This document shows positions 8,613 to 18,616 of a stretch of DNA of 38,832 nucleotides, piece by piece; the first letter of the stretch is position 1; each line of letters begins with the position of its first letter. The notes below the pieces were generated by a model. It did not search any database and had not been told where the DNA came from. It saw nothing but the letters and a program-made list of their open reading frames with translations. The position numbers were made by a program, and so were the translations under genes. Source of the DNA: Thermovibrio sp. (GTDB lineage: Bacteria; Aquificota; Aquificia; Desulfurobacteriales; Desulfurobacteriaceae); NCBI GenBank assembly GCA_015488335.1, contig WFNZ01000018.1:1-38832 (forward strand), in the 5' to 3' direction.

Positions 8613-9638
8613 ATGAAAGCCGCTTTCTTTGAGCTTGAGGGTTGGGAGATTCCGGTTATTGAGAGGGAGCTCCCGCCCCACGGAATAGAAGTTGTAAAGC
8701 TTGAGAAGAGGCCTCTTGAGAAAGAAGACCTTAAAGAACTTAAGGAAGTTGAAGTTCTCTCTGTGTTCATCTACTCCAAAATAACAAAGGAGGTTATTGA
8801 TTCACTTCCAAACCTTAAACTGATAACTACCCGGTCAACTGGGTTTGACCACATAGACGTTGACTACGCCTCTGAAAGGGGAATAGCAGTCTGCAACGTT
8901 CCAGACTACGGAATGGAGACAGTTGCAGAGTATACCCTTATGCTGATTCTCTCCCTTTTAAGGAAACTCCGTCCAACGTTAGAGAGGACCTGTAGGGGGA
9001 TATTTAGTAGGGAAGGGCTGAGGGGACACGACCTTGAGGGGAAAACGGTTGGTGTTATAGGAACCGGCAGGATAGGTTCAAGGCTTATCAAACTCCTTTC
9101 CGGTTTTGACCTTAATGTTCTGGCCTACGATGTAAAACCTAAGGAAGAGCTGATTGAGAAGTTTGGTGTGAGGTACGTTCCTCTGGAGGAGCTTCTCAGG
9201 AATTCCGACATTATCACCCTCCACGTTCCCTACCTTCCATCAACCCACCACCTTATAAACAGGGAGAACATAAAGCTACTAAAGAAGGGGAGCTATTTGA
9301 TAAACACGTCAAGGGGCAGCGTTGTTGAAACCGAAGCAGTAATCTGGGCTCTAAAGGAGGGTATTTTAGATGGAGTTGCCCTTGATACCTTTGAGGGAGA
9401 GGAGGTCTGGGCGGAAGAGGAGCTGATAATCTTCAGGGGAGAAAAGGACGTTTCTCCTGAAATTCTGAAGAAGGCGCTTGAGAGCTTTGCCCTCACCCAG
9501 TTTGAGAACGTAATACTCACTCCCCACAACGCCTACAATACCCACGAAGCTATAATGAGAATTCTTATGAAGACCCTGAAAAATATAATTTCCTACAAAG
9601 AGACCGGGAAGTGTATCTACCCGGTAATAAAAAGATGA
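8613..9638 (+). CDS. D-isomer-specific 2-hydroxyacid dehydrogenase (D-lactate dehydrogenase-like)
   Basis: NAD-dependent reduction of a 2-oxoacid to a D-2-hydroxyacid, or the reverse, in the cytoplasm. The 341-residue protein has a Rossmann fold with GTGRIG at 150-155 and the NAD-selecting D173. The catalytic triad is R234 (NTSRGSVV), E263 (LDTFEGE) and H305 (TPHNAYNTHEA). The length, LDTFEGEE and the long loop after it suit the D-lactate dehydrogenase/LdhA branch better than PGDH or glyoxylate reductase, but the true substrate is not certain. The start is ATG 8613, with GGAG six bases upstream; an in-frame TTG at 8601 is less likely. It follows ppsA by 19 bases, so pyruvate is a reasonable substrate by context. 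Confidence 0.88.
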   Translation: MKAAFFELEGWEIPVIERELPPHGIEVVKLEKRPLEKEDLKELKEVEVLSVFIYSKITKEVIDSLPNLKLITTRSTGFDHIDVDYASERGIAVCNVPDYGMETVAEYTLMLILSLLRKLRPTLERTCRGIFSREGLRGHDLEGKTVGVIGTGRIGSRLIKLLSGFDLNVLAYDVKPKEELIEKFGVRYVPLEELLRNSDIITLHVPYLPSTHHLINRENIKLLKKGSYLINTSRGSVVETEAVIWALKEGILDGVALDTFEGEEVWAEEELIIFRGEKDVSPEILKKALESFALTQFENVILTPHNAYNTHEAIMRILMKTLKNIISYKETGKCIYPVIKR

Positions 9639-9648
9639 GGGAGGGAGA

Positions 9649-10857
9649 ATGAAGGTTCTCTTTGAAGATTCTGGATTTCCGCTTCTTGACTACGAGCTTC
9701 TCCTTGAGGAGATTGACTACAAAAACCTGCTGAAACCTTCCGTTATGCCTTTTACGGAGCTCCCCACAGGAAACTACCTGATTTCAATAAGGGAAACGGC
9801 CGAGAGGCTTCAGGAGAAGTTCTCAACCCTCGTTGTAGTTGGAATGGGAGGCTCTTCCCGTGGAGCTAAAGCTCTCCACCAGGCCGTTGGTAAGGAGAAC
9901 TCACGACTTCTGTTCCTTGACAACATAGACCCAGACCTTCTGTCTGAAACCCTGAACAGAATTGACTGGGACAAAACAGCTTTTGCCTTCATCAGTAAAT
10001 CGGGAAAAACCCTTGAAACGGTTTCTCTTATGAACGTGATACTTGAGGAGCTAAAGGAGAAGGAGCTCCTTTCAGGGGAGAGGATAGTTTTTGTAGGAGA
10101 TAGGGGAAACGCCTTTCAGGAACTATCGGAAGAGCTCAAATCTCCATTCCTTGAAATACCTGAAGAGATAGGCGGGAGATTCTCTGTTTTCACAGCTGTT
10201 GGCCTTCTCCCTGCTTACTTTGCCGGCTACAACGTTGAACGTTTTTTAGAAGGGGCTTACGACCTGATTGCTACTCCACTGCCGGCCTTCTACATTGCCG
10301 CTTCAAAATATCTCCACTACAAAGCAGGAAGGAAAATCTCCGTTGTTATGCCTTACTCCTCCTACATGGCAGAGTTTACGGAGTGGTATGCCCAGCTCTG
10401 GGCAGAGTCTTTAGGAAAGGACGGCCAGGGGCAGACGCCTCTTAAAGCGATAGGAACTTCCTCTCAACACTCAATCCTTCAGCTCTTTGTTGATGGCCCC
10501 GATGACAAGTTCTACCAGCTTTTCTTCATCAACAGAAGGTCTTCAGACCTGAAACTGCCAGAAGGTGCAAAAGTTCTTCCCTATATAGGGGGTAAAACCC
10601 TTGGAGAGATCATGAGAGCAGAGTTTGAAGGAACTCTCTATGCTCTTAGACAGAAAAGTAGGCCGGTAATTCGGTTTGAGCTGAGCCAGCTTTCTGAATA
10701 CCAGATGGGCTACCTGTTTATGGCCTATATGGTTGCAGTGGTTGTTATGGCAAAACTGATGGGGGTAAACCCTTACGGCCAGCCAGCCGTTGAGATAGGT
10801 AAACGGTATGCGCGGCAGCTTCTTGAGGAGGGAAGAGATGGAGGTATGTCTCAGTGA
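9649..10857 (+). CDS. pgi: Glucose-6-phosphate isomerase
   Basis: Interconverts fructose-6-phosphate and glucose-6-phosphate, the branch point feeding glycogen synthesis. Both SIS folds are recognisable: VVVGMGGSSRGAKAL near residues 64-78, the phosphate-binding ISKSGKTLET, the signature IGGRFSVFTAVGLLP, and the active-site histidine segment GTSSQHSILQLFVDGPDD. At 402 residues it is short for the family (about 430-550), with a compact N-terminus and almost no C-terminal extension; no key motif is missing. A GGGAG ribosome site precedes the ATG. It lies 10 bases after the dehydrogenase and overlaps cfa by 20 bases. Confidence in the family is high despite the compaction. Confidence 0.94.
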   Translation: MKVLFEDSGFPLLDYELLLEEIDYKNLLKPSVMPFTELPTGNYLISIRETAERLQEKFSTLVVVGMGGSSRGAKALHQAVGKENSRLLFLDNIDPDLLSETLNRIDWDKTAFAFISKSGKTLETVSLMNVILEELKEKELLSGERIVFVGDRGNAFQELSEELKSPFLEIPEEIGGRFSVFTAVGLLPAYFAGYNVERFLEGAYDLIATPLPAFYIAASKYLHYKAGRKISVVMPYSSYMAEFTEWYAQLWAESLGKDGQGQTPLKAIGTSSQHSILQLFVDGPDDKFYQLFFINRRSSDLKLPEGAKVLPYIGGKTLGEIMRAEFEGTLYALRQKSRPVIRFELSQLSEYQMGYLFMAYMVAVVVMAKLMGVNPYGQPAVEIGKRYARQLLEEGRDGGMSQ

Positions 10858-12127
10858 AGAGGAACTGGTAAGGCTGAACAGGAAAGTTGTTGAAGAGCTC
10901 CTTAGGGGAGTTCCCGGCGAAAAAGACGTTTCCGTTGAGCTCTGGAACGGGAAGCGGGTCTGGGGGAAAGGGGAAAAGCTGAAAATAAGAATAAACAAAC
11001 CCTGGGCCTTAAGGGAAGCCCTCAGCACCTTCTCAGATCTCTCGCTGGCAGAGAGCTATATCTACGGCCTCATAGACCTCGTAGGCGACATCTACCTGGT
11101 CTTTCCCATTGCCGACTGGGTTATGGATAGGTTTAAGCCCTTAAGCGAAAGGCTCAAGTTCTGGAAGCTCCTGAGCCAGGTTCCAACCCTTGAGGAGTAT
11201 AAAAAGTGCAGGGCGGAGCTCTCTGGGGAGCTCCACAGCATAGAGAGGGACAGACAGGCCGTCCAGTACCACTACGACGTCTCAAACGAGTTCTACAAGC
11301 TCTTTTTAGACAGAAACATGGTCTACTCCTGCGCTTACTTCAGGAAGCCCACAGACTCTTTAGACAGGGCTCAGGAGCAGAAGATTGAGTACATCTGCAG
11401 GAAGCTGATGCTGAAGCCGGGAGAGAGGCTCCTTGACATAGGGTGCGGTTGGGGAGCTCTCATAATCCACGCCGCCAAAAAGTACGGAGTAAACGCCCTT
11501 GGAATAACCTTAAGCAAAAACCAGTATGAATACGTAAAAGAGAGAATAAAAAAGGAGGGACTTGAGGGGAAGTGTGAAGTCCTTCTGGCCGACTACAGGG
11601 AGCTCTCTGGCGAGGGAACCTTTGACAAGATCGTGAGCGTTGGAATGTTTGAACACGTGGGCCAGAAGAGGGCTCTTACCTACTTCCAGCAGGTCTATAG
11701 ACTTTTAAAGTATGGCGGAATATTCCTCAACCACGCAATAAGCTCAAACTATAAAGAGTTCGGAAAACCCCCTTCCCAGTTCATCAGGAAGTACGTTTTC
11801 CCTGATGGGGAGCTCCTCCCCATCTACCTAACCGTTGAAAAGGCCGAAGAGGCCGGCTTTGAGGTTAGAGACGTTGAGTGTTTAAGGGAACACTACACCC
11901 TAACGCTTATGCACTGGGTAAAAAACCTTGAGAGGAACTACGAGAAGGCCGTTCAGATTGCAGGAGAGGAGAAGTTTAGAATCTGGCGCCTCTACATGGC
12001 CTCAAGTGCCTACCAGTTCTTAACGGGAAGGATAGGCCTCTACCAGACTCTCCTGGTTAAAACCCACCCCACCGGCGAGTCCGGTTTCCCACTCACCAGA
12101 GAACACCTTTACAGGGAGGAGGCGTGA
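10838..12127 (+). CDS. cfa: Cyclopropane-fatty-acyl-phospholipid synthase
   Basis: SAM-dependent methylene transfer to the double bond of unsaturated fatty acids in membrane phospholipids, making cyclopropane chains that toughen the membrane. The 429-residue protein has the family N-terminal domain, then DRQAVQYHYDVSNEFY, YSCAYF with C165 (equivalent to C139 of the E. coli enzyme), and the SAM-binding DIGCGWG at 200-206. ALGITLSKNQ, VSVGMFEHVG and the C-terminal EHYTLTLMHWVKNLE complete the fit. I start at ATG 10838, with GGAGG six bases upstream, rather than the in-frame ATG at 10808. It overlaps pgi at its start and the next gene at its end (GTGA). No pathway link to sugar metabolism is evident; it seems simply embedded in the operon. 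Confidence 0.95.
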   Translation: MEVCLSEEELVRLNRKVVEELLRGVPGEKDVSVELWNGKRVWGKGEKLKIRINKPWALREALSTFSDLSLAESYIYGLIDLVGDIYLVFPIADWVMDRFKPLSERLKFWKLLSQVPTLEEYKKCRAELSGELHSIERDRQAVQYHYDVSNEFYKLFLDRNMVYSCAYFRKPTDSLDRAQEQKIEYICRKLMLKPGERLLDIGCGWGALIIHAAKKYGVNALGITLSKNQYEYVKERIKKEGLEGKCEVLLADYRELSGEGTFDKIVSVGMFEHVGQKRALTYFQQVYRLLKYGGIFLNHAISSNYKEFGKPPSQFIRKYVFPDGELLPIYLTVEKAEEAGFEVRDVECLREHYTLTLMHWVKNLERNYEKAVQIAGEEKFRIWRLYMASSAYQFLTGRIGLYQTLLVKTHPTGESGFPLTREHLYREEA

Positions 12128-14616
12128 AGGCAGTTGTGATGGCGGGGGGCTTCGGCACCAGGATTCAGCCCCTAACAAGTTCCCGGCCGAAGCCCATGTT
12201 GCCTGTTGTCAACGTTCCCATGATGGAACACATAATGCGCGAGTTAGTGGCCCTTGGAATAGAGGACATTGTGATTCTCCTCTACTACAAGCCTGAAGTG
12301 ATAAAGGATTACTTTGGAAACGGGGAGAGAATAGGGGCAAAGATAACCTACGTTCTTCCTGAGGCCGATTTCGGAACTGCCGGAGCTGTAAAGAAAGCCC
12401 AGAACTACCTTGATGAGACGTTCATAGTTGTAAGCGGAGACGTAATAACCGACTTTGACCTTCATGAGATAGTAGGCTTTCACGAATTTAAAAAGTCAAA
12501 ACTCACAATAACTCTAACCTCTGTTCCCAACCCTCTCCAGTTCGGAATCGTGATAAAGGATAAAGAGGGAAAGATACTAAAGTTCCTTGAAAAGCCAGGC
12601 TGGGGAGAGGTTTTCAGCGATACAATTAACACGGGTATTTACGTAATTGAGCCGGAAATTCTTGACTTTATCCCTGAAAACGTCCCCTTTGACTTCAGTA
12701 AAGACCTGTTTCCTCTCCTTATGGAAAAGGGAATCACTCTTTACGGCTTTGAGGCCAAAGGCTACTGGAAAGACGTTGGAAATCCCGACGCCTATAGAGA
12801 AGTTCACAGGGACATATTTGCCGGAAAAGTCAAGCTCCAGATTTCAGGGGAAGTAGTTAAGTTCCCTGAGGGAGTTCTCTTCCTCCAGGGAGAGGCGGAT
12901 GTTCCTGAATCTGTAAAAGTTAAGGGAATGGTCGTTCTGGGGGAAGAAGTTTCAATAGGCGAAGGGACTACCCTTGAGAACTGCTGCATAGGAAGTGGAA
13001 CAGAAGTTGGGAAGAGATGTCAGATAAAGGACTCTGTGCTCTGGGAGAACGTAAGCATTGGTGATGACGCAAAGCTGAGGAACTGCGTTATCTGTAACAA
13101 GGTAGACATAGGCTCAAGAGTCTGGGCACTGAAAGGTGCCGTTATTGCCGAGAAGGTAAAGATAGAAGACGATGTAAGGATTGAGAAAGACGTTGTTATC
13201 TGGCCAGAAAAGTTTGTTGAGAGCGGTTCAATTGTCAGCTCAAACCTTGTGTGGGGAGAGAGGTGGAAGCGCTCAATCTTTGAAGGGGGGAGGATCTCTG
13301 GAAGGATAAACGTGGAACTCTCCCCCGAGCTTGCCGCAAAGCTCGGGGCTGCCCTTGGAACGACCCTGCCTGAAGGGGCCGTTGTCTACACCAGTAGAGA
13401 CTACCACAGGGCTTCCCGGATGATAAAGAGGGCATTCCTCTCAGGTCTTCTCTCTGTAGGGGTTAACGTTGTTGATCTGAGGAAGTTCCCCAGCCCTGCC
13501 GGAAGGTTCCTTTTGAGGAACGGAGAAGTTCTTGCCGGCGTTCACTTTGAGACCTCTTCTGAAACTCCCGGCCATACAGACATTCTCTTTTTTGACGAGA
13601 GGGGAATACCAATAGATACGTCAAAAGAGAAGGCGATTGAGAGGGTATTCTTCAGGGAGCGCTTCAGGAGGGTGAGTCCATCTGAGGTGGGACAGATAAA
13701 GGAGGAGCCTTACAAAATCTTAGATTACGTGGAATCCATAAAGGAAAAGATAGACGACAAGATACGCCAGCCCCGGTTCAACGTTGTTGTTGACCTGATG
13801 AACGGTATATTCTCTGAAGTTTACCCGGAGCTCCTTGCCCACTTCAAGGTCAACTCAATCATTCTCAACTCCTACGAGTCAGAAGAGAAACTGATGCAGT
13901 ATCCACTTGTAAAGGCAAAAGCCCTTAAAGACGTTCCCGAAATCCTTAAGTCTACAGATTCAAACGTCGGTTTCATAATTCACCCGAGCGGAGAAAAACT
14001 TACAGTAGTTTCAGACACAGGAAAGGTTATCAATAACCACGTTCTGACTCTTCTGTTCCTGAAGCTCATAGATGAAGCGGTTAGCAGACCGGTTAAAGCC
14101 TACGTTCCGGTAAGCTGCCCATCAATTCTTGACAGAGAGTTGAAAAACGTATCTGTTGAGAGAGGTAAGTTCAGAGGCCTTTCGCCTACGCTACTGAACC
14201 GGTACTACTTCGTTGGAGACCTGAACGGAAGGTTTATCTTTCCTGAGTTCTCCTACTCTCCAGATGCCGTTTATTCCAGTATAAAGTTCTTAGAGCTCCT
14301 CTCTTACGCCGGAAAGACCGTTTCGGAGCTCCTTTCAGAGATACCTGACTTCTACTTTAACCACATCATCGTCAACTGCCCCTCTTCCGAAAAGGCAAAG
14401 CTCATGAGGAAGCTTTCTGAGGAGGCAATGGAGAAAAACGCTTCATTCATTGACGGTGTCAAGATATTTACAGATGGAGACTGGATACTCTTCATCCCCG
14501 ATCAGTTCACAGATAAGCTCCACATCTTCGTTCAGTCTGAAAGCAGAGAGAAGGGAGAGGAGCTCCTTGAACACTACAAGAAGCTGGTTGGAAGCTGGAT
14601 TGAGGAGGGAGAGTGA
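12124..14616 (+). CDS. Sugar nucleotidyltransferase fused to a degenerate phosphomannomutase-like domain
   Basis: The 830-residue protein has three parts. Residues 1-235 are a nucleotidyltransferase of the mannose-1-phosphate guanylyltransferase type (VMAGGFGTRIQPLTSSRPKP at 5-24, SGDVITD at 104-110, FLEKPGWGE). Residues about 250-375 are a left-handed beta-helix of hexapeptide repeats. Residues about 385-830 resemble alpha-phosphohexomutases, but the active-site loops are broken: the serine loop reads HFETSSETPGHT (474-485) instead of TASHNP, the metal loop HPSGEK (620-625) instead of DxDxDR, and the sugar loop NGRFIFPEFS (701-710) instead of GExSGH. I infer the mutase half is inactive, perhaps regulatory. 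The start is GTG, overlapping cfa by four bases. The sequence does not look like canonical GlgC, but its place at the head of the glycogen genes suggests it may supply an NDP-sugar, possibly NDP-glucose rather than GDP-mannose. Confidence 0.85.
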   Translation: MKAVVMAGGFGTRIQPLTSSRPKPMLPVVNVPMMEHIMRELVALGIEDIVILLYYKPEVIKDYFGNGERIGAKITYVLPEADFGTAGAVKKAQNYLDETFIVVSGDVITDFDLHEIVGFHEFKKSKLTITLTSVPNPLQFGIVIKDKEGKILKFLEKPGWGEVFSDTINTGIYVIEPEILDFIPENVPFDFSKDLFPLLMEKGITLYGFEAKGYWKDVGNPDAYREVHRDIFAGKVKLQISGEVVKFPEGVLFLQGEADVPESVKVKGMVVLGEEVSIGEGTTLENCCIGSGTEVGKRCQIKDSVLWENVSIGDDAKLRNCVICNKVDIGSRVWALKGAVIAEKVKIEDDVRIEKDVVIWPEKFVESGSIVSSNLVWGERWKRSIFEGGRISGRINVELSPELAAKLGAALGTTLPEGAVVYTSRDYHRASRMIKRAFLSGLLSVGVNVVDLRKFPSPAGRFLLRNGEVLAGVHFETSSETPGHTDILFFDERGIPIDTSKEKAIERVFFRERFRRVSPSEVGQIKEEPYKILDYVESIKEKIDDKIRQPRFNVVVDLMNGIFSEVYPELLAHFKVNSIILNSYESEEKLMQYPLVKAKALKDVPEILKSTDSNVGFIIHPSGEKLTVVSDTGKVINNHVLTLLFLKLIDEAVSRPVKAYVPVSCPSILDRELKNVSVERGKFRGLSPTLLNRYYFVGDLNGRFIFPEFSYSPDAVYSSIKFLELLSYAGKTVSELLSEIPDFYFNHIIVNCPSSEKAKLMRKLSEEAMEKNASFIDGVKIFTDGDWILFIPDQFTDKLHIFVQSESREKGEELLEHYKKLVGSWIEEGE

Positions 14617-16646
14617 AATTAGTTTTCCTGTGGCACATGCACCAGCCCGTTTACAAAAATGGCCTTACAGGTGAATATGAGCTTCCGTGGGTTTTCCTTC
14701 ACGCCATAAAAGATTACTACGATATGCCCTGGCATCTGAGCAAGTTTCCACAAATAAAGGCAGTTTTTAATCTTACACCTTCCCTTATTGCTCAGATTGA
14801 AGAATACGCATCTGGAAGAGCGAGATGCCGTTTTCTAACTCTAATGTCAAAACCTGTTAAGGAGCTCTCCCTTGAAGAGAAGTCTTACCTTGTGAAGATC
14901 TTTTTCTCAGGTTCTCCTAAACTCTTCTCTCCTTTCTCTTTTTTGAAAGAGCTCTCTGTGAGGTTTCAGAGGAATAAAAAGAGGGATTTCTGTAAAAACC
15001 TTACAAATCAGGACTTTTTAAACCTTCAGGTTCTTTTTCTCCTCTCCTGGTGTGGGAACTACTTAAAATCTGAAAATGAAACGGTAAGAAAACTTATAGA
15101 TAAAGGTTCGGCCTTCTCTGAAGATGAGAAGTTAAGACTGATAGAGGAGCTCCTTAAGTTCACAGGCAGAATTGTTCCTATCTACAGGAATCTTTCTAAG
15201 ATAGGACAGGTTGAGCTGACAACATCTCCTTTCTACCACCCCATTCTCCCTCTCCTCTTAAATATGGAAGTTGCAAAAGTCTCAACTCCTGAGGTGAAGC
15301 TTCCGGCCTTACACGTCTCTTTCAGAGACGATGCAGAGGTTCAGATTGAGAGAGCTCTCTCCTTCCACAGGCAGCGTTTCGGGAACTTGAAGGGCATCTG
15401 GTGTTCAGAGGGAGCTGTAAGTGAAGATGTTTTAGAGCTTCTGTCCCATAAAGGAATTGGCTGGACTGCAACCGATGAAGAGATACTTTTCCGCTCCTTA
15501 GAGGAGCGCTGGGGAACGAGGGAGCCCCTCTACAAGGTCTACTCTTTTAAAGGAGTTAAGCTCTTTTTCAGAGACAGGGAGCTTAGCGACCTTATAGGTT
15601 TTGTCTACAAAGGCTGGGATCCCTCTCAGGCTTCAGAAGACTTTGTAAAGAGGCTGAAAAATATCTCAGATAGCTACTCCTCATCTGTTGTTTCTGTAGT
15701 TTTAGACGGTGAGAACTGCTGGGAGTTTTATGATAACAACGGTTACGAGTTTAGAGAATCACTTTACAGCGCTATTTCAGACTCTACCTGGATAGAAACC
15801 GTTTTACCCTCAGAACTTGAGCCGGAGAGGGAACTTTCAAGATTATTCCCGGGAAGCTGGATAGGTGGTAACTTCCTCACCTGGATAGGAGATAACGAGA
15901 AGAACAGGGCCTGGGAGCTCCTTGGAACCACAAAACTGGAGCTTGAAAGGAGAAACGGTGATGTAGCCGTTAAAGAGCACCTTCTGATTGCAGAGGGTAG
16001 CGACTGGTTCTGGTGGTTCGGGAAAGGCCATTACTCCCCCTTCTCCCATGATTTTGACAGACTCTTCAGAAGCCACCTCATAGCCGTCTACAGAGAGCTT
16101 GGAGTTGACATCCCCCACGAACTTCTATCTCCCATCAAAAAATTTACCGGTGAAAAGTCAAAGCCGCCGAAAGGTTATGTTAAGCCGATTATAGACGGAG
16201 AAGTTACAAACTACTACGAGTGGCTGCTGGCGGGAGAGATTGACCTACTTGAGTTCTCAACTATGGAGACCACCTCTTTTGTTATGGAGAAGCTCTACTA
16301 CGGCTACGATGAGGAGGGAAACCTATACCTAAGGATTGACGGAAACTGGGAAAAGTTCCTGAACAGAAACTTTGAACTGATAGTTGAACTTGAGGGGAAG
16401 GAGCTCCAGAAGTTTTCCTTCAAGTTCTCAGATAACAGGGGAACGACCCCTGAGTGTAAAGGAACAGAAGCCGCTTTAAAGAAAGTTCTTGAGATAGCCA
16501 TTCCCTATTCCTGTTTTGAGAAAGCAGAAAGGCTTAAGCTTGCTGTTAAGCTCTTTCTAAATAGGAAGTTTGTTGAAGAGGCTCCCCACTTTACCTACGG
16601 CGTTTTGGAGCTCTCTAAAGACTTTGAAACCGACTGGATAGTTTAG
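14613..16646 (+). CDS. Glycoside hydrolase family 57 (amylopullulanase/alpha-amylase-like)
   Basis: Likely retaining alpha-glucan hydrolase or transferase acting on internal glycogen. The 677-residue protein shows all five GH57 conserved regions: HMHQP at 8-12, GQVELTTSPFYHPILP at 198-213, GIWCSEGAVS with probable nucleophile E266, VVLDGENCWEFY with probable acid/base D365, and EGSDWFWWFGKGHYSP from 461. These match the amylopullulanase-like subfamily, unlike the two other GH57 proteins in this operon. After about residue 500 comes a beta-rich C-terminal region with no motif I can name. No signal peptide is seen, so it is cytoplasmic. The start is GTG with GGAGG upstream, in a GTGA overlap with the preceding gene. 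By context it probably debranches or trims stored glycogen; the exact bond cleaved is uncertain. Confidence 0.88.
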   Translation: MKLVFLWHMHQPVYKNGLTGEYELPWVFLHAIKDYYDMPWHLSKFPQIKAVFNLTPSLIAQIEEYASGRARCRFLTLMSKPVKELSLEEKSYLVKIFFSGSPKLFSPFSFLKELSVRFQRNKKRDFCKNLTNQDFLNLQVLFLLSWCGNYLKSENETVRKLIDKGSAFSEDEKLRLIEELLKFTGRIVPIYRNLSKIGQVELTTSPFYHPILPLLLNMEVAKVSTPEVKLPALHVSFRDDAEVQIERALSFHRQRFGNLKGIWCSEGAVSEDVLELLSHKGIGWTATDEEILFRSLEERWGTREPLYKVYSFKGVKLFFRDRELSDLIGFVYKGWDPSQASEDFVKRLKNISDSYSSSVVSVVLDGENCWEFYDNNGYEFRESLYSAISDSTWIETVLPSELEPERELSRLFPGSWIGGNFLTWIGDNEKNRAWELLGTTKLELERRNGDVAVKEHLLIAEGSDWFWWFGKGHYSPFSHDFDRLFRSHLIAVYRELGVDIPHELLSPIKKFTGEKSKPPKGYVKPIIDGEVTNYYEWLLAGEIDLLEFSTMETTSFVMEKLYYGYDEEGNLYLRIDGNWEKFLNRNFELIVELEGKELQKFSFKFSDNRGTTPECKGTEAALKKVLEIAIPYSCFEKAERLKLAVKLFLNRKFVEEAPHFTYGVLELSKDFETDWIV

Positions 16647-16648
16647 GT

Positions 16649-18616
16649 ATGGCGAAACTTCTGTTTGGAGTTCACAACCACCAGCCTGTAGAGAACTTTA
16701 AACACATAGTTGATGAAGCAGTTAAAAAGGCCTACAGACCTTTTATAGAGGCCGTTTACCCTGTAAAGAGCTTTAAATTTGCCGTCCACTTCAGCGGCTG
16801 GCTTCTTGAGTATGTGGCTGAGAACTACCCTGAGGTGGTGGAGCTTCTCGGGTCCATGGCCCAGGAAGGGAGGGTAGAGTTCTTTACAGCCGGCTACTAC
16901 GAGCCTGTTCTCGTCTCCCTGCCTTCCCGTTGGCGCCGTTACCAGATAGAGAAGCTGAACAACCTCATTTTTGAACTTTTTGGCCAGAAACCAAAAGGAC
17001 TGTGGCTTACAGAGAGGGTCTGGGATGACTCGGTTATCTGCGATATCGTTGATTGCGGAATAGAGTATGTAGTTGTTGATGACTACCACTTCATCTGTGC
17101 CGGCTTTGAAAGGAACCAGCTTGGCGGTTACTTCCTGACAGAGAGCGAGGGAAAAATCCTTAAGGTTTTTCCCATAGACAAAAAACTCCGTTACTTAGTT
17201 CCGTTTAAACCCCCTTCAGATACGGCTGACTACCTTAAGTCTGCCTGGGGGAGCAGAACCCTATTTGACGACGGTGAAAAGTTCGGCATCTGGCCGGGAA
17301 CCTACAGCTGGGTTTATGAGAAGGGCTGGCTCAAGGAGTTTCTCTCTTTAGTTAAATCTGGAGAGATTGAGATGGAACTCTTCTATGAGAATGTTAAACG
17401 GGAAAAGCCTTTAGGTATAGCTTACCTTCCGACGGCTTCCTACTACGAAATGGGAGAGTGGGCACTCCCACCAGAAAGGTTTAAGGAACTGAAAGAGCTT
17501 GAGTCTTTTCTAAAAGAGAAAGGTCTTGAAACTTACATTGAAAAGTTCGTTAGAGGGAGCATCTGGAAAAACTTCTTCGTTAAATACCCCGAGAGCAACT
17601 ACATGCACAAGAGGATGCTTGACCTTTCACTGAGAGATGAAGACTCTGAACACTTTAGAGATAATCTGGCAAAAGCCCAGTGCAACGACGTTTTCTGGCA
17701 CGGCATATTCGGTGGAATCTACCTTCCCAACCTGAGGGACAACTTCTGGCGCTTTTTGTTGACCGCTCAGGGAGAGTCTGAAAAGGAAGATGGCTACGTA
17801 AAACTTGAAGACGTTAACTTTGACGGCTACCAGGAAGGGATACTTTCATCTGAAACTATCTTTGCCGTTGTTTTTCCAAAGGAAGGCGGAATTTTAGGAG
17901 AGCTCTCCCTTAAAAAGGAGAGATTCAACTACCAGAACGTAATCTCTCGCCACAGGGAAGGTTACCACTACTTCATGGGAGTGGAAAGAGAAAAAGGGAG
18001 CTCCCGAGGAATCTCCACAATTCACGAAAGGTCCCTTAAGATTCCTGAGGAGATAAGGAAAAAACTGGCCTTTGACTGGCACCTAAGGGGTTCCTTCGTC
18101 TCTCACTTTACGGATGATGTTAACGGGGAAACCTTTTTCAGGGAAAGCTTCAGGGAGCTTTCCGACTTTGCCAATACTCCCTACTCTGTAAGTCTTGAAG
18201 GTGAAAAACTGGTTCTTAAAAGGAGTGGTGGAATCTACTACGGCAGGAAGTTTCCGGCGGAGCTCCGTAAAGAATTTTCCCTGAAAGGGAACAGGCTTGC
18301 CTTCTCAGAACGCTTTAAAACCGATTTTGGAGGGGAGCTCCTCCACATCCTTGAGTTCAACTTCCACTTCCTCAACCCCGGCGGCTTTAAATTTAATTCA
18401 GATGGTAAAGTGCTGAAGATAGAGGATACTGGCCTTGGAAAGGAGATTGCACTTACCTCTTCTCTTCCCTTTACCCTTCTCCACTACCCTGTAGAAACTG
18501 TAAGCCAGAGTGAAAAGGGAGCAGAGCTAACAGTTCAGGGCCACTGTTTCGGCCTTGTTTTCACCTTTAGAGAATCCTTCTCTCTCACAATTGATTTAGA
18601 GGTAAAAGATGTCTGA
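16649..18616 (+). CDS. GH57 4-alpha-glucanotransferase
   Basis: Transfers alpha-1,4-glucan segments between chains in the cytoplasm. Length (655) and layout match the characterised Thermococcus litoralis enzyme (659): an N-terminal GH57 barrel with FGVHNHQP at 6-13, GLWLTERVW with nucleophile E122 (E123 in T. litoralis), and [13 protein letters not shown] from 207 holding the acid/base Asp (D214 in T. litoralis). The helical middle domain (DUF1925) includes NYMHKRM and [13 protein letters not shown], and the C-terminal beta domain (DUF1926) follows. It starts with ATG two bases after the previous stop and ends inside the GalT-like gene (8-base overlap). Archaeal relatives were sometimes called alpha-amylase; the transferase call rests on the conserved architecture. 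Confidence 0.92.
   Translation: MAKLLFGVHNHQPVENFKHIVDEAVKKAYRPFIEAVYPVKSFKFAVHFSGWLLEYVAENYPEVVELLGSMAQEGRVEFFTAGYYEPVLVSLPSRWRRYQIEKLNNLIFELFGQKPKGLWLTERVWDDSVICDIVDCGIEYVVVDDYHFICAGFERNQLGGYFLTESEGKILKVFPIDKKLRYLVPFKPPSDTADYLKSAWGSRTLFDDGEKFGIWPGTYSWVYEKGWLKEFLSLVKSGEIEMELFYENVKREKPLGIAYLPTASYYEMGEWALPPERFKELKELESFLKEKGLETYIEKFVRGSIWKNFFVKYPESNYMHKRMLDLSLRDEDSEHFRDNLAKAQCNDVFWHGIFGGIYLPNLRDNFWRFLLTAQGESEKEDGYVKLEDVNFDGYQEGILSSETIFAVVFPKEGGILGELSLKKERFNYQNVISRHREGYHYFMGVEREKGSSRGISTIHERSLKIPEEIRKKLAFDWHLRGSFVSHFTDDVNGETFFRESFRELSDFANTPYSVSLEGEKLVLKRSGGIYYGRKFPAELRKEFSLKGNRLAFSERFKTDFGGELLHILEFNFHFLNPGGFKFNSDGKVLKIEDTGLGKEIALTSSLPFTLLHYPVETVSQSEKGAELTVQGHCFGLVFTFRESFSLTIDLEVKDV

Noticed and set aside
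12124-14616. Calling this gene glgC
   Set aside because: The nucleotide-binding segment and the fused mutase-like domain match mannose-1-phosphate guanylyltransferase-type proteins, not GlgC. The glycogen link is only contextual.
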